Below are positions 47,678 to 56,830 of a stretch of DNA of 64,000 nt, one piece after another. This DNA is from Saccharospirillum sp. (GTDB lineage: Bacteria > Pseudomonadota > Gammaproteobacteria > Pseudomonadales > Natronospirillaceae): the NCBI GenBank assembly GCA_022565595.1, contig JAIUML010000002.1:1-64000 (forward strand), given 5' to 3'. The position numbers and the translations under genes were made by a program. The notes under the pieces were generated by a model that worked only from the letters and a program-made list of their open reading frames with translations, was not told where the DNA came from and made no database searches. The number at the start of each line of letters is the position of its first letter. Position 1 is the first letter of the stretch.

Positions 47678-48286
47678 TTAGACCGGTCTGCCTACGGCCT
47701 GCTGAAACTCCAACTCAAGCGACAGCCACTGCTCCTGCAGCTCGATTACCGGGTTGTACTGACGCCATAGGGATCGCACCTGGCCAGCGCCTGCACTCGC
47801 ATCGAGTCGAGCGTTAATAAAAGTCACCAGCCAGGATGGTATGGCCCGGTTTCCGACATAAAGTCTTTGAAGCAACAGGGGGTAGTCCGGGTGCCAAAGG
47901 ATTCGCACCGGCAGGTAGCGCTCTCTTATACCCGTCGGCCACCAGGCTTGAATGCTGACCCCCGGGGGTCCGATCACCACCTCAAACTGGGTCTGCGCCG
48001 TTCGTGGGTGGCCATTGGCCAACAACGTGGCGATTTTCTGCAGGTCTTCTGCACTGTACTCGAACTGAAGCCGCTCGCCGCTGCGCAAACGCTCTGGCCG
48101 TAGGTCTTCTGCCATGCGTTGGAACCGACGCAAATCTGAAAAAGGAACAATGGTTCTGGGCACCATGTCCACTTGCAGAGTACTTTTCCACGCAGATCCC
48201 AACACCACTGTAGTAAATAGCACTAGCAGCACAAGCAGCAGCAACAAGGCACGTTGCCAAGTCAGGCTAAAGGCTGGTTGTTTCAT
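47678..48286 (-). CDS. Hypothetical single-pass membrane protein
   Basis: I do not recognise this 202-residue protein. It has one N-terminal transmembrane segment (RALLLLLVLLVLFTTVVLGSAW, residues about 12-33) and an apparently extracytoplasmic domain of about 165 residues. That domain contains FEYSAEDLQKIATLLANGHP, FEVVIGPPGVSIQAWWP and RILWHPDYPLLLQRLYVGNRAIPSWLV. There are no enzyme motifs or lipobox. Its start lies inside the end of the RmlD-like gene (20-base overlap), so the two are likely co-translated and may act together. Upstream in the same direction is ssb. Confidence 0.75.
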   Translation of the reverse strand: MKQPAFSLTWQRALLLLLVLLVLFTTVVLGSAWKSTLQVDMVPRTIVPFSDLRRFQRMAEDLRPERLRSGERLQFEYSAEDLQKIATLLANGHPRTAQTQFEVVIGPPGVSIQAWWPTGIRERYLPVRILWHPDYPLLLQRLYVGNRAIPSWLVTFINARLDASAGAGQVRSLWRQYNPVIELQEQWLSLELEFQQAVGRPV

Positions 48287-49130
48287 AGAGTTGTTTCAAG
48301 CTGTCCTGAACACCCCGTCGCCAGGGGTGTTGTTTGATACCGAACACATTCAATACCTTGCGACTGCTCAGTTCCGTGTTAACGATGCGCTCGCCTTTTT
48401 CTTGCGCTGTTGTTTCCACTCGCTCCACACTGACATCTATATAGGACTTGGCCGCCTTGACCACTGTTTCAACAAAGATCGAACGGTTCGCTACGTCGCT
48501 GCCTGCATAATGATATAGCCCCCACAACGGAGGCTCTACCTGGCAGTCTACCTGCAGCAGAATGGCCACCAATACCCGCGCCAAATCAGCCGCTGCCGTC
48601 GGACAACTGCGTTCACCGTCATCCACCTGAACGGTCGATTCCGTCACCGCCTGCTGCAGCAAACGGGTCAACCAGTTATCGCCATCTGGCCCAAACACCC
48701 AGGAGGTTCTTACGATCAGATGATGAGGACAATGTTGACGAACCACTTCCTCTATCCGCCAACAGGACTGCCCAATAGCCGATTGCGGATTAGGCTCATC
48801 ACTTTCGGTATAAGCCGAAGTCTTGGTTCCGTCGAAGACCTGCTCGGTTGACAGATGCAACAACCCTATGCCCATTTCCGTGCACGCTTGAGCCAGCTTC
48901 CGCATTGCCTCCACAGCGACATCTGAAGCCAGCCAATGCCAGTCTGCCTCGTCCGGGCACGGAATAACAAAGGTAGGCTCATACTGCTGCATTGTCTGCT
49001 GAAGGGTCGCCGGATTGGTCAAGCTATCCCGTAAATCAGCCAGCACAGCGTAACCCAGATGGCGTGAGTCCAACACCCTGGCCAAAGCCAGACCGACCTG
49101 CGATTGCCCCCCAAGAATCAATACCTTCAC
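48267..49130 (-). CDS. RmlD-like NAD(P)-binding protein with degenerate active site
   Basis: 287-residue extended short-chain-dehydrogenase fold of the RmlD_sub_bind (dTDP-4-dehydrorhamnose reductase) family. The nucleotide motif KVLILGGQSQVGLALA is intact, and LLHLSTEQVFDGTKTSAYTESDEPNP and VRTSWVFGPDGDNWL follow family order. The catalytic Tyr-x-x-x-Lys, expected as YGxSK, reads IGQSCWR: Tyr is Ile and Lys is Cys. It is therefore unlikely to be a reductase and may be a sensor or scaffold. No other rhamnose genes are present. It follows ssb and overlaps the next gene. Confidence 0.82.
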   Translation of the reverse strand: MKVLILGGQSQVGLALARVLDSRHLGYAVLADLRDSLTNPATLQQTMQQYEPTFVIPCPDEADWHWLASDVAVEAMRKLAQACTEMGIGLLHLSTEQVFDGTKTSAYTESDEPNPQSAIGQSCWRIEEVVRQHCPHHLIVRTSWVFGPDGDNWLTRLLQQAVTESTVQVDDGERSCPTAAADLARVLVAILLQVDCQVEPPLWGLYHYAGSDVANRSIFVETVVKAAKSYIDVSVERVETTAQEKGERIVNTELSSRKVLNVFGIKQHPWRRGVQDSLKQLYETTSL

Positions 49131-49151
49131 CAGACAACCGTCCTGCTGTGT

Positions 49152-49712
49152 TTAAAAAGGAATATCGTCGTCGAAATCGTCGAAATTACTGTTGGGCTGC
49201 TGCTGCCCAGTTTGTGGCGCCTGCTGAGCTGGCGCGGGTTGACGAGCCCCCCCCTGGTTCGGGTTGTTGCCATAGTTGCCCTGGGGTTGATTAGTCTGGC
49301 CGCCCTGGTTACCAGCGAAACCACCCTGCTGGGGCTGACCGCCAAAGCCGCCGCTCTGACCCTGATTATCGCTCCGTCCACCGATAAACTGCATTTCATT
49401 GCCAATAATTTCGGTACTGTAACGATCATTACCACTTTGATCCTGCCACTTGCGAGTCTGCAAACGGCCTTCTATGTAAACCTGTGAGCCTTTCTTCAAA
49501 TAGCTGGCGGCGTTCTCAGCCATGCGCCCAAAGAGCGTTATACGGTGCCATTCCGTCTGATCCTGGCGGTTGCCCTGTTCATCTCGCGGGCCCAGCTCGT
49601 TGGTGGCGACGTTCAGGTTAACCACTTGAGTCCCTGAGGCCGTTGCTCGAACATCCGGGTCCTGACCCAGGCGCCCGAGAATGATCACTTTGTTTACCGT
49701 TCCACGTGCCAT
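49152..49712 (-). CDS. ssb: Single-stranded DNA-binding protein
   Basis: 186 residues. The N-terminal OB fold is MARGTVNKVIILGRLGQDPDVRATASGTQVVNLNVATNE through GSQVYIEGRLQTRKWQDQSGNDRYSTEII. A Gly/Gln/Asn-rich linker (about 110-175) and the acidic tip NFDDFDDDIPF, which recruits repair and replication partners, follow. It is placed between the YajR-like MFS gene and the RmlD-like gene on one strand; ssb-MFS facing uvrA is the Pseudomonas order. No LexA box is visible immediately upstream of ssb itself. Confidence 0.97.
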   Translation of the reverse strand: MARGTVNKVIILGRLGQDPDVRATASGTQVVNLNVATNELGPRDEQGNRQDQTEWHRITLFGRMAENAASYLKKGSQVYIEGRLQTRKWQDQSGNDRYSTEIIGNEMQFIGGRSDNQGQSGGFGGQPQQGGFAGNQGGQTNQPQGNYGNNPNQGGARQPAPAQQAPQTGQQQPNSNFDDFDDDIPF

Positions 49713-49771
49713 AACAAGATTCCTATTGTCTGTATTTTCAAATAAATGAATCGGAGGCGCACCAACTCAGC

Positions 49772-51118
49772 TCAGCGAAGCTGTGCTTCGAGACTCTCCT
49801 GATCGAGGGCGTTCGGCCGCGCCACAACGGACCAGACGACCTGATTCGACTGTTTCTCGAACCGAGCCTGATAAACCCCCTCAAGCTTCTCCAGTTGCTC
49901 CACTCGTTGTTGCAACAGGTTATCATCGGCCAGAGCGGCGGGTACAACCCATTCCCGCACTTTCGATCGAGCCCCCTGAAACAGGGCAATCCAGGCCAGC
50001 ATCAAGAGGCCACTCAGCCAGGCGATACCCTCCATCTGGTAATGAGCGTATAGCCAGCCACCAACAACGCCACCAACGGCCGCACCCAGAAATTGACCCG
50101 TCGAGAAGATGCCCATGGCGGTTCCTCTGGCTGAGGTCGGAGCATAGCGGCTCACCAGAGAAGGCAAGGTCGCCTCCAGCAAATTAAAACCGACAAAGAA
50201 TAACCAGATCAGCCCCAATGTCATCAGCAAGCGATCGTTCAAGCCCATCCCTATGGCTGCAACGGCTATCATCAATGCAGCCAGAGACATGAAAAACCGG
50301 TGCGCCTTGTTCCGTTCCGCCATGATAATCAAGGGAAGCATACCGATAAAAGCAAAAATCATGATGGGGGCATACACCCAGCTCAATTGATCATCGCTCA
50401 GCCCCAGGCTTTGCAATTGCAAAGGTAGCCCTACAAACAATGCCACCAACACCAGATGCAGTACAAAGACACCCAAGGTGAGCGGCATCAAATGCCAACT
50501 GAACAGAATGCGCTGCAAATGCTCTGATCGCCAACGCCGATCGGCATGACGCCGAGCAGGGGGAGGAACGGGCAAACGCAAAACAACAACCATACTCACC
50601 AACGCCAGCGCCGCCGTTGCCCAGAAAACCGCCGACAAGCCGCCCCATTGAGCCAAAACAGGCCCCACCATAACGGCCACTACAAAAGAAGCGCCAATGG
50701 TAGCGCCGATAACAGCCATGGCCTTGGTTCGCTCGGCCTCACGGGTGTAATCGGCCAATAAAGCGAGGATAACGGCAGCAATAGCGCCTGCCCCCTGAAG
50801 CGCTCGACCCAGAATCAGCACCAGCACGTGTTCAGCCAGGGCAGCAACGACCGAGCCAAGCAAAAACACCAGTAACCCCGCCAGCATGACGGGCTTACGC
50901 CCATAGCGGTCCGATAGTGCTCCTAGCGGCAGTTGCAGCATCGCTTGAGTAGCGCCATAAATGCCAAGGGCAATACCCAGCGTCTGAGCCGTCGCCCCCG
51001 TCAAAGACTGACCACTGACAGCCAGCACAGGCAACACCATAAAAAGGCCGAGCATGCGCGATGCATAGAGTACGGCCAGCCCAGACAGCGCTTTTTTTTC
51101 CAGTGAGTTGAAAGCCAT
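49772..51118 (-). CDS. MFS transporter, YajR-like with C-terminal YAM-type domain
   Basis: 448 residues: 12 transmembrane segments with the motif-A loop GALSDRYGRKPVMLAGLLVFLLGS, then a soluble C-terminal domain (about 395-448, LADDNLLQQRVEQLEKLEGVYQARFEKQSNQVVWSVVARP). That ferredoxin-like tail is the mark of YajR-type drug-proton antiporters, whose natural substrate is unknown. It is divergent from uvrA and 59 bases upstream of ssb, sharing the uvrA intergenic region. The gene is full-length. Confidence 0.88.
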   Translation of the reverse strand: MAFNSLEKKALSGLAVLYASRMLGLFMVLPVLAVSGQSLTGATAQTLGIALGIYGATQAMLQLPLGALSDRYGRKPVMLAGLLVFLLGSVVAALAEHVLVLILGRALQGAGAIAAVILALLADYTREAERTKAMAVIGATIGASFVVAVMVGPVLAQWGGLSAVFWATAALALVSMVVVLRLPVPPPARRHADRRWRSEHLQRILFSWHLMPLTLGVFVLHLVLVALFVGLPLQLQSLGLSDDQLSWVYAPIMIFAFIGMLPLIIMAERNKAHRFFMSLAALMIAVAAIGMGLNDRLLMTLGLIWLFFVGFNLLEATLPSLVSRYAPTSARGTAMGIFSTGQFLGAAVGGVVGGWLYAHYQMEGIAWLSGLLMLAWIALFQGARSKVREWVVPAALADDNLLQQRVEQLEKLEGVYQARFEKQSNQVVWSVVARPNALDQESLEAQLR

Positions 51119-51258
51119 AGGTTCCAGCGTTGCGTAATTAACCGAAATTCGAGCGGCGCATCTTACCAGAAAGTTCTGGCCCGAGCCTTGTTCTATTCAT
51201 CAAACCAGACCCGCCAAAGCAGTGCGCTGGCATAGATGGCGTCAGCCCTCATTCTCGG

Positions 51259-51287
51259 TTGAAATATGTACATTTATACAGGATAAT
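51259..51287 (+). promoter_or_regulatory. uvrA promoter with LexA (SOS) box in the spacer
   Basis: TTGAAA (51259-51264), 17 bases, GATAAT (51282-51287). The spacer is occupied by a LexA-type box at 51266-51281: on the minus strand CTGTATAAATGTACAT, one mismatch from CTGT-N8-ACAG. LexA bound here would cover both promoter elements. The start codon is 60 bases downstream of the -10. Confidence 0.72.
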
Positions 51288-51346
51288 GGTCGGCTGTTAA
51301 ACCGTCACGATCACGCTCGTCAATTGATCTGGTACAAGAGGAACGC

Positions 51347-54217
51347 ATGGACACCATTTCCGTCCAGGGTGCTCGCACCCATAACCTGAAAAACGTCAAT
51401 ATTGATATCCCCAGAAACAAGCTGGTGGTCATCACCGGCCTTTCAGGTTCCGGCAAGTCATCATTGGCGTTCGATACCCTCTACGCCGAAGGCCAACGCC
51501 GCTATGTCGAATCGCTGTCGACCTATGCGCGTCAGTTTCTGTCGATGATGGAAAAGCCCGATGTCGACCACATCGAAGGTCTCTCACCCGCCATTTCAAT
51601 CGAGCAAAAAACCACCAGCCACAATCCGCGCTCAACGGTCGGTACCACTACCGAGATCTACGATTACCTGCGCTTGCTGTACGCTCGTGTAGGCGAGCCG
51701 CGCTGTCCTGAACATGGCGAGCCACTCGAAGCCCAAACCATCAGCCAGATGGTCGACCAGGTATTGGCGTTGCCAGAGGGCAGCAAGCTGATGATGCTCG
51801 CCCCGCTGATTCGGGATCGTAAAGGCGAACACCTCCATGTCTTCAATGAACTGCGCGCCCAGGGCTTTGTCCGGGTTCGTGTAGACGGCACTGTCATGGA
51901 CCTGGACGAAGTGCCCGCGCTCGATAAAAAGCGCAAGCACAGCATCGAAGCCGTCGTCGACCGCTTCAAGGTGCGAGACGACCTGCAACTGCGTTTGGCC
52001 GAATCCTTTGAAACCGCCCTCACCCTGGCCGGTGGCACCACCCAGATCGTCTGGATGGACGGCGATGGCCAGGACATGGTCTTCTCCAACCGCTTCGCCT
52101 GCCCGGTCTGTGGTTACGCCATCGCCGAACTGGAGCCACGACTGTTCTCGTTCAACAACCCGGCTGGCGCCTGTGAAAGTTGTGACGGCCTCGGGGTCAA
52201 GCAATACTTTGATGGCGGCAAGGTGGTGCGAGACACCAGCCTCAGCCTGGCAGAAGGCGCTATACCCGGCTGGGACAGACGCGCCGTCTACTACTTCAGC
52301 CAACTGCAATCGCTGGCAACACACTACGGTGTAGACATTGATCGACCCTTCAACAAGCTGCCGAAAAAATTTCAGCAATACGTACTCGAAGGCAGTGGCG
52401 ATACAGAAATTGAATTCTCCTATGTAAACAGTCGTGGGGCACAGTATAGCCGCAGCCATACCTTTGAAGGCGTCATGCCCAATATGGAGCGACGCTATCG
52501 CGAAACCGACAGCCAGATGGTGCGTGAAGAACTCAGCAAGTTTCTGACCGAGCAGCCCTGCCCGAGTTGCCAAGGCGCTCGCTTGAAAGAAAGCGCACGC
52601 CATGTCTTTGTCAAAGGCATCAGCCTGCCGGAAGTCACCCACATGGCCATCGGCGATGCCCTCGCTTATTTCGAGCAACTGAGCCTGACTGGCTCACGTG
52701 CACAGATCGCCGATAAAATACTGCGCGAGATATGTCAGCGCCTGAGCTTTCTGGTCAATGTCGGCCTCGACTACCTCACTCTGGATCGCAGCGCCGATAC
52801 CCTCTCGGGCGGAGAGACGCAGCGCATTCGACTCGCGAGCCAGATTGGGGCCGGCCTCGTCGGTGTCATGTACATTCTCGACGAACCTTCCATCGGCCTG
52901 CACCAGCGCGACAACGATCGACTACTGCAAACCCTGACCAACCTGCGAGACCTTGGTAATTCCGTCCTGGTGGTCGAACACGACGAAGACGCCATACGAG
53001 CGGCCGACTTTGTACTGGATATCGGCCCGGGCGCCGGTATACACGGTGGCGAGATCGTCGCCAGTGGTACCCCGGCCGACGTCATGGCCAACCCCAGGTC
53101 CCTGACCGGCCGCTACCTCAACGGCAGTGAACGCATCGAGATTCCCCAGAAGCTGACACCGTCCGACCCGAAGCGTCAGCTCAGCATTACCGGTGCCTGT
53201 GGCAACAACCTGCAGAACGTTAACCTGAATTTGCCGGTGGGCCTCTTTACCTGCATCACCGGGGTGTCCGGTTCAGGGAAATCCACCCTGATCAATCAGA
53301 CGCTGTATCCACTGGCAGCCACCGTTTTGAACAAGGCCACGACTCTGACCCCGGCACCTTACAAGAAAGTGCAAGGCCTCGAGCATTTCGATAAGGTGGT
53401 GGATATCGACCAGAGCCCGATTGGGCGAACACCCCGCTCCAACCCCGCCACCTACACCGGCATTTTCACTGGCGTACGCGATCTGTTCGCCGGCACCCAG
53501 GAAGCTCGCTCTCGCGGTTACCAACCCGGGCGCTTCAGTTTCAACGTCAAGGGCGGCCGCTGTGAAGCCTGCCAGGGCGATGGCCTGATCAAGGTCGAGA
53601 TGCACTTTCTAGCCGATATCTATGTCCCCTGCGACGTCTGCGCCGGTAAACGCTACAACCGGGAAACACTGGAGATCCGCTACAAGGGCAAGAACATCCA
53701 CGAAGTCCTGGAAATGACCATAGAGGAAGCCCGCACTTTCTTCGATGCCATACCGGCACTGTCACGCAAGCTACAAACCCTGACCGACGTAGGCCTGACC
53801 TACGTGAAGCTCGGCCAGGCAGCCACTACCCTCTCTGGCGGTGAAGCGCAAAGGGTCAAACTGGCGCGCGAGTTGTCCAAACGCGATACCGGCAATACCC
53901 TCTATATTCTGGACGAACCGACCACTGGCCTGCACTTTCACGACATCAAACAATTACTGACCGTACTACACCGCCTGCGTGACCACGGCAACTCGGTAGT
54001 GGTGATTGAGCACAACCTGGATGTCATAAAAACGGCGGATTGGATCATCGACCTTGGGCCAGAGGGCGGCAGCCGAGGTGGCCAGATTATCGCCGAAGGC
54101 ACTCCGACTGAACTGTGCAAACAGAAAGCATCAGTAACCGGTCAATACTTGAAGCCGTTATTGAAGGTTGGCAAGGGCAACAAGACGGCTGTCAGCAAGC
54201 AAAAAGAAAAGGCTTGA
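51347..54217 (+). CDS. uvrA: Excinuclease ABC subunit A
   Basis: DNA-damage recognition ATPase of nucleotide excision repair (956 residues). Two ABC modules: Walker [10 protein letters not shown] (about 31-39) and [10 protein letters not shown] (about 640), signatures [12 protein letters not shown] and [12 protein letters not shown]. Zinc modules are [30 protein letters not shown] and [27 protein letters not shown]. Full-length. Its promoter carries a LexA box, consistent with SOS induction, and a 13-bp hairpin follows the stop. Confidence 0.98.
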   Translation: MDTISVQGARTHNLKNVNIDIPRNKLVVITGLSGSGKSSLAFDTLYAEGQRRYVESLSTYARQFLSMMEKPDVDHIEGLSPAISIEQKTTSHNPRSTVGTTTEIYDYLRLLYARVGEPRCPEHGEPLEAQTISQMVDQVLALPEGSKLMMLAPLIRDRKGEHLHVFNELRAQGFVRVRVDGTVMDLDEVPALDKKRKHSIEAVVDRFKVRDDLQLRLAESFETALTLAGGTTQIVWMDGDGQDMVFSNRFACPVCGYAIAELEPRLFSFNNPAGACESCDGLGVKQYFDGGKVVRDTSLSLAEGAIPGWDRRAVYYFSQLQSLATHYGVDIDRPFNKLPKKFQQYVLEGSGDTEIEFSYVNSRGAQYSRSHTFEGVMPNMERRYRETDSQMVREELSKFLTEQPCPSCQGARLKESARHVFVKGISLPEVTHMAIGDALAYFEQLSLTGSRAQIADKILREICQRLSFLVNVGLDYLTLDRSADTLSGGETQRIRLASQIGAGLVGVMYILDEPSIGLHQRDNDRLLQTLTNLRDLGNSVLVVEHDEDAIRAADFVLDIGPGAGIHGGEIVASGTPADVMANPRSLTGRYLNGSERIEIPQKLTPSDPKRQLSITGACGNNLQNVNLNLPVGLFTCITGVSGSGKSTLINQTLYPLAATVLNKATTLTPAPYKKVQGLEHFDKVVDIDQSPIGRTPRSNPATYTGIFTGVRDLFAGTQEARSRGYQPGRFSFNVKGGRCEACQGDGLIKVEMHFLADIYVPCDVCAGKRYNRETLEIRYKGKNIHEVLEMTIEEARTFFDAIPALSRKLQTLTDVGLTYVKLGQAATTLSGGEAQRVKLARELSKRDTGNTLYILDEPTTGLHFHDIKQLLTVLHRLRDHGNSVVVIEHNLDVIKTADWIIDLGPEGGSRGGQIIAEGTPTELCKQKASVTGQYLKPLLKVGKGNKTAVSKQKEKA

Positions 54218-54218
54218 A

Positions 54219-54248
54219 TCACAAACGCCCCACCAGGGGCGTTTGTGA
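54219..54248. terminator. Terminator hairpin between uvrA and the TRAP permease gene
   Basis: TCACAAACGCCCC (54219-54231), loop ACCA, GGGGCGTTTGTGA (54236-54248): a perfect 13-bp stem starting two bases after the uvrA stop, between two convergent genes. The TTTGTGA arm gives a weak T-rich end. It likely works for both strands. Confidence 0.75.
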
Positions 54249-54262
54249 TAAGCACATAAAAC

Positions 54263-56314
54263 TCAAGCTGTTACAGGTTCTTGCTTCCAGCTGAAATAAT
54301 TCCATGCCAGCAATACCATCACCACAACACCACAAATCGCTTGAATAGTGGTATCCGGTATGGCCGGGCTCATGGTGCTGAGCAAGGGGATGAAGGACGT
54401 CAGGGTTTGCAGGTCCGGGATGATGATCAGCACGGTGATTATGCTCAAGGCCCATCGCATCCAGCCGCGAATCCAGGTGAAGAAGTACCCTTCAATGGCG
54501 GCGACAAAGGCCATCAACCCGACGATAATCATCAAGCCTTTCCAGAGCACCAGCATCAAGTCACCACCGATGATAATTTCCGGGTTGAACACCATGTAGA
54601 GCGGAATGATGTAGAGCCCCTTGGCGAATTTCCAGGCCTGCACACTGGTTTCCATGGTCTTGCTGCCTGCGATGGCGGCCGCCGCGAAGGCGGCCAGTGC
54701 AACCGGTGGCGTTACATTCGAATCCTGGGAGTACCAGAACACCAACAAGTGAGCAACCAGAAGCGGGATACCAAACTCTGCAGTCAATGCCGGCCCGACC
54801 AGAACGATGAGCACGATGTAGCTGGCCGTTACCGGTAAGCCTAGACCAAGAATCAAACTGGCCAGCGCCACAAGCAAAACAACAGCGATGATATTGCCAC
54901 CCGAAAAGGCCACCATCATGGATGAGAACTTCAATCCCAGTCCAGTCAGGCCGACAATACCAACGACTATTCCAGCAACCGCACAGGCTATACTTACAGA
55001 AACAGCATTACGCGCACCAAGCTCCAGGGCCACCACCAAATTTCGAAAGCCGCCTTTTATCGATTCGACCATGGCCGCCTGGAACCTGCCACCCTGATGC
55101 CCCGCTCTGCCTGCTCGCCATAGACCATTAAGAGCAGCAACAGCAACAACGCTAACCACCGCATAGAAGCCAACCCTCATCGGTGACAACCCCATCACCA
55201 ACAGCACCACCAGCAATAGGACCGGTATCAACAGGAACCAGCCACGCATCATGACTTCGTGCAGGTTCGGCAGTTCATGACGTGGCAGGCCCTTCATTCC
55301 CTGCTTGATGGCGATGATGTGCACAAAGAGATAGACGGTAGCGAAATACAGCAAGGCCGGAAATACGCTGACCTTGACGATATCGAGATAGGCAACGCGG
55401 GTGTATTCGGCCATCAGAAAGGCGCCGGCACCCATCAAGGGTGGCATGATCTGCCCACCGGTGCTGGCCGCTGCTTCGACGCCACCGGCTTGAGCAGGCT
55501 TGTAACCCAGCTTCTTCATCAGCGGAATAGTAAAGGCTCCACTGGTCACCACGTTGGCGATGGAACTGCCTGAGATCGATCCCATACTGGCGGAGGCCAG
55601 CACAGCTGCTTTGGCAGGCCCACCACGGCGGCTGCCGGTTCCGGCAAAGGCGAGATCAATAAAAAACCGTCCTGCGCCGGTGACTTCCAGGAAGGCACCA
55701 AAGAGTACAAAGATAAATACAAAGGTCGCGGCGACGCCCAGGGGTATCCCGAAAATGCCCTCCTGGCCAAGGTATAACTGAGCGGTAACGCGCTCCAGTG
55801 TGTAGCCACGATGGTTGAGAATACCGGGCAACCATTCACCCAACCAGGGCAACTCACCGCGAGGCCCGGCAAAGGCGTAGGTGATGGCGATCATGCCAAT
55901 CAAAGTCAAACCAAAGCCTACCGCTCTACGACTGGCTTCGAGCAGGGTAATAATAGCGATCACGCCAGCAGTGATGTCCGCTGAAGACCAGAAACCCGCT
56001 CGAGAGAAGATGGCATCGAGGTTGTAGACCAGATAGAACCCGGAATAGATAGCACCAGCAAAAAAGACCAGATCAAAAATGGAAGTAAACCAGTTCCGCT
56101 TGGTACCCGGCCAGGGTGGGTAAATCAGAAACGCCAACATCATCACAAGAGCCAGGTGGGTGCCGCGTTGATAAAACAACCCTAATGGCTGCACACCCGC
56201 TCCGTAAAGCTGAAAGAGAGATAAACCGATGCCAAGCAGGGTGATCAACCAGAGTAATGGTTTAGGCCCGGCTTTTTTAATCAGGGGGCCGGTGTCGGAA
56301 GTCGACAGTGTCAT
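54263..56314 (-). CDS. TRAP transporter fused permease (DctQM type, TAXI system)
   Basis: 683-residue integral membrane protein with roughly 16 hydrophobic segments. The N-terminal 4-TM DctQ-like part is fused to the large DctM-type ion-coupled permease: GSISGSSIANVVTSGAFTIPLMKKLGYKPAQAGGVEAAASTGGQIMPPLMGAGAFLMAEYTRVAY and NVTPPVALAAFAAAAIAG. Such fused 4TM/12TM permeases pair with TAXI receptors and import dicarboxylates or amino acids using a sodium or proton gradient. It is the third gene after the receptor and DUF1850 protein on the minus strand, all under the predicted sigma-54 promoter. Confidence 0.93.
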   Translation of the reverse strand: MTLSTSDTGPLIKKAGPKPLLWLITLLGIGLSLFQLYGAGVQPLGLFYQRGTHLALVMMLAFLIYPPWPGTKRNWFTSIFDLVFFAGAIYSGFYLVYNLDAIFSRAGFWSSADITAGVIAIITLLEASRRAVGFGLTLIGMIAITYAFAGPRGELPWLGEWLPGILNHRGYTLERVTAQLYLGQEGIFGIPLGVAATFVFIFVLFGAFLEVTGAGRFFIDLAFAGTGSRRGGPAKAAVLASASMGSISGSSIANVVTSGAFTIPLMKKLGYKPAQAGGVEAAASTGGQIMPPLMGAGAFLMAEYTRVAYLDIVKVSVFPALLYFATVYLFVHIIAIKQGMKGLPRHELPNLHEVMMRGWFLLIPVLLLVVLLVMGLSPMRVGFYAVVSVVAVAALNGLWRAGRAGHQGGRFQAAMVESIKGGFRNLVVALELGARNAVSVSIACAVAGIVVGIVGLTGLGLKFSSMMVAFSGGNIIAVVLLVALASLILGLGLPVTASYIVLIVLVGPALTAEFGIPLLVAHLLVFWYSQDSNVTPPVALAAFAAAAIAGSKTMETSVQAWKFAKGLYIIPLYMVFNPEIIIGGDLMLVLWKGLMIIVGLMAFVAAIEGYFFTWIRGWMRWALSIITVLIIIPDLQTLTSFIPLLSTMSPAIPDTTIQAICGVVVMVLLAWNYFSWKQEPVTA

Positions 56315-56338
56315 TAAATAAACCCTCAGCAGTGCCCC

Positions 56339-56821
56339 TTATAGTGGCGCTTTCTGCACTCGAATACGAACCGGTTCACCAGCAGCCAGGGCTGACAAGC
56401 TGGTTATGATTCCTTGTTGTACGATGCGGTGATCCACCTGGTTCGAGCCCACACGAAGCACCACTTCATTATTGTTCAGTGGTTCATTGATGTCCTGGAT
56501 AATATAGCCACCTTTACCATCGCTGAGCAAAGTTCCGCGACCAGGTAAATGATCCAGGCCTGCAGCAAAGTCAGGTTGGTGACTGTGACTGAGCATCAAC
56601 TGCTCTTGATGCCAGATAAAGCAATCGCGAACCAGAAAATGAGCAACGGAATGCTGCCAGTGAAGACACCATTGCCCACTTTCATTCAACTCGAGAGTCA
56701 ACACAACTTCATTATCATTCAGGCGCTGAACCTCCAGTTGCAGGGCCTGAGCGGGAGCCGAAACCCCTACCCAGACCAGCAGACTCAACAGACCGGTTTT
56801 TATCGAGTGCAAGCCGGCCAT
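56339..56821 (-). CDS. DUF1850 protein linked to TRAP-TAXI transporter
   Basis: 160 residues with an N-terminal signal peptide (GLLSLLVWVGVSAPAQA). The body matches DUF1850, a family found almost only between TAXI receptor and fused permease genes: LELNESGQWCLHWQHSVAHFLVRDCFIWHQEQLMLSHSHQPDFAAGLDHLPGRGTLL. Function is unknown; a periplasmic accessory role in the transporter is inferred from gene order. It lies nine bases after the receptor gene and 24 bases before the permease gene. Confidence 0.85.
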   Translation of the reverse strand: MAGLHSIKTGLLSLLVWVGVSAPAQALQLEVQRLNDNEVVLTLELNESGQWCLHWQHSVAHFLVRDCFIWHQEQLMLSHSHQPDFAAGLDHLPGRGTLLSDGKGGYIIQDINEPLNNNEVVLRVGSNQVDHRIVQQGIITSLSALAAGEPVRIRVQKAPL

Positions 56822-56830
56822 GTCAGGTCT

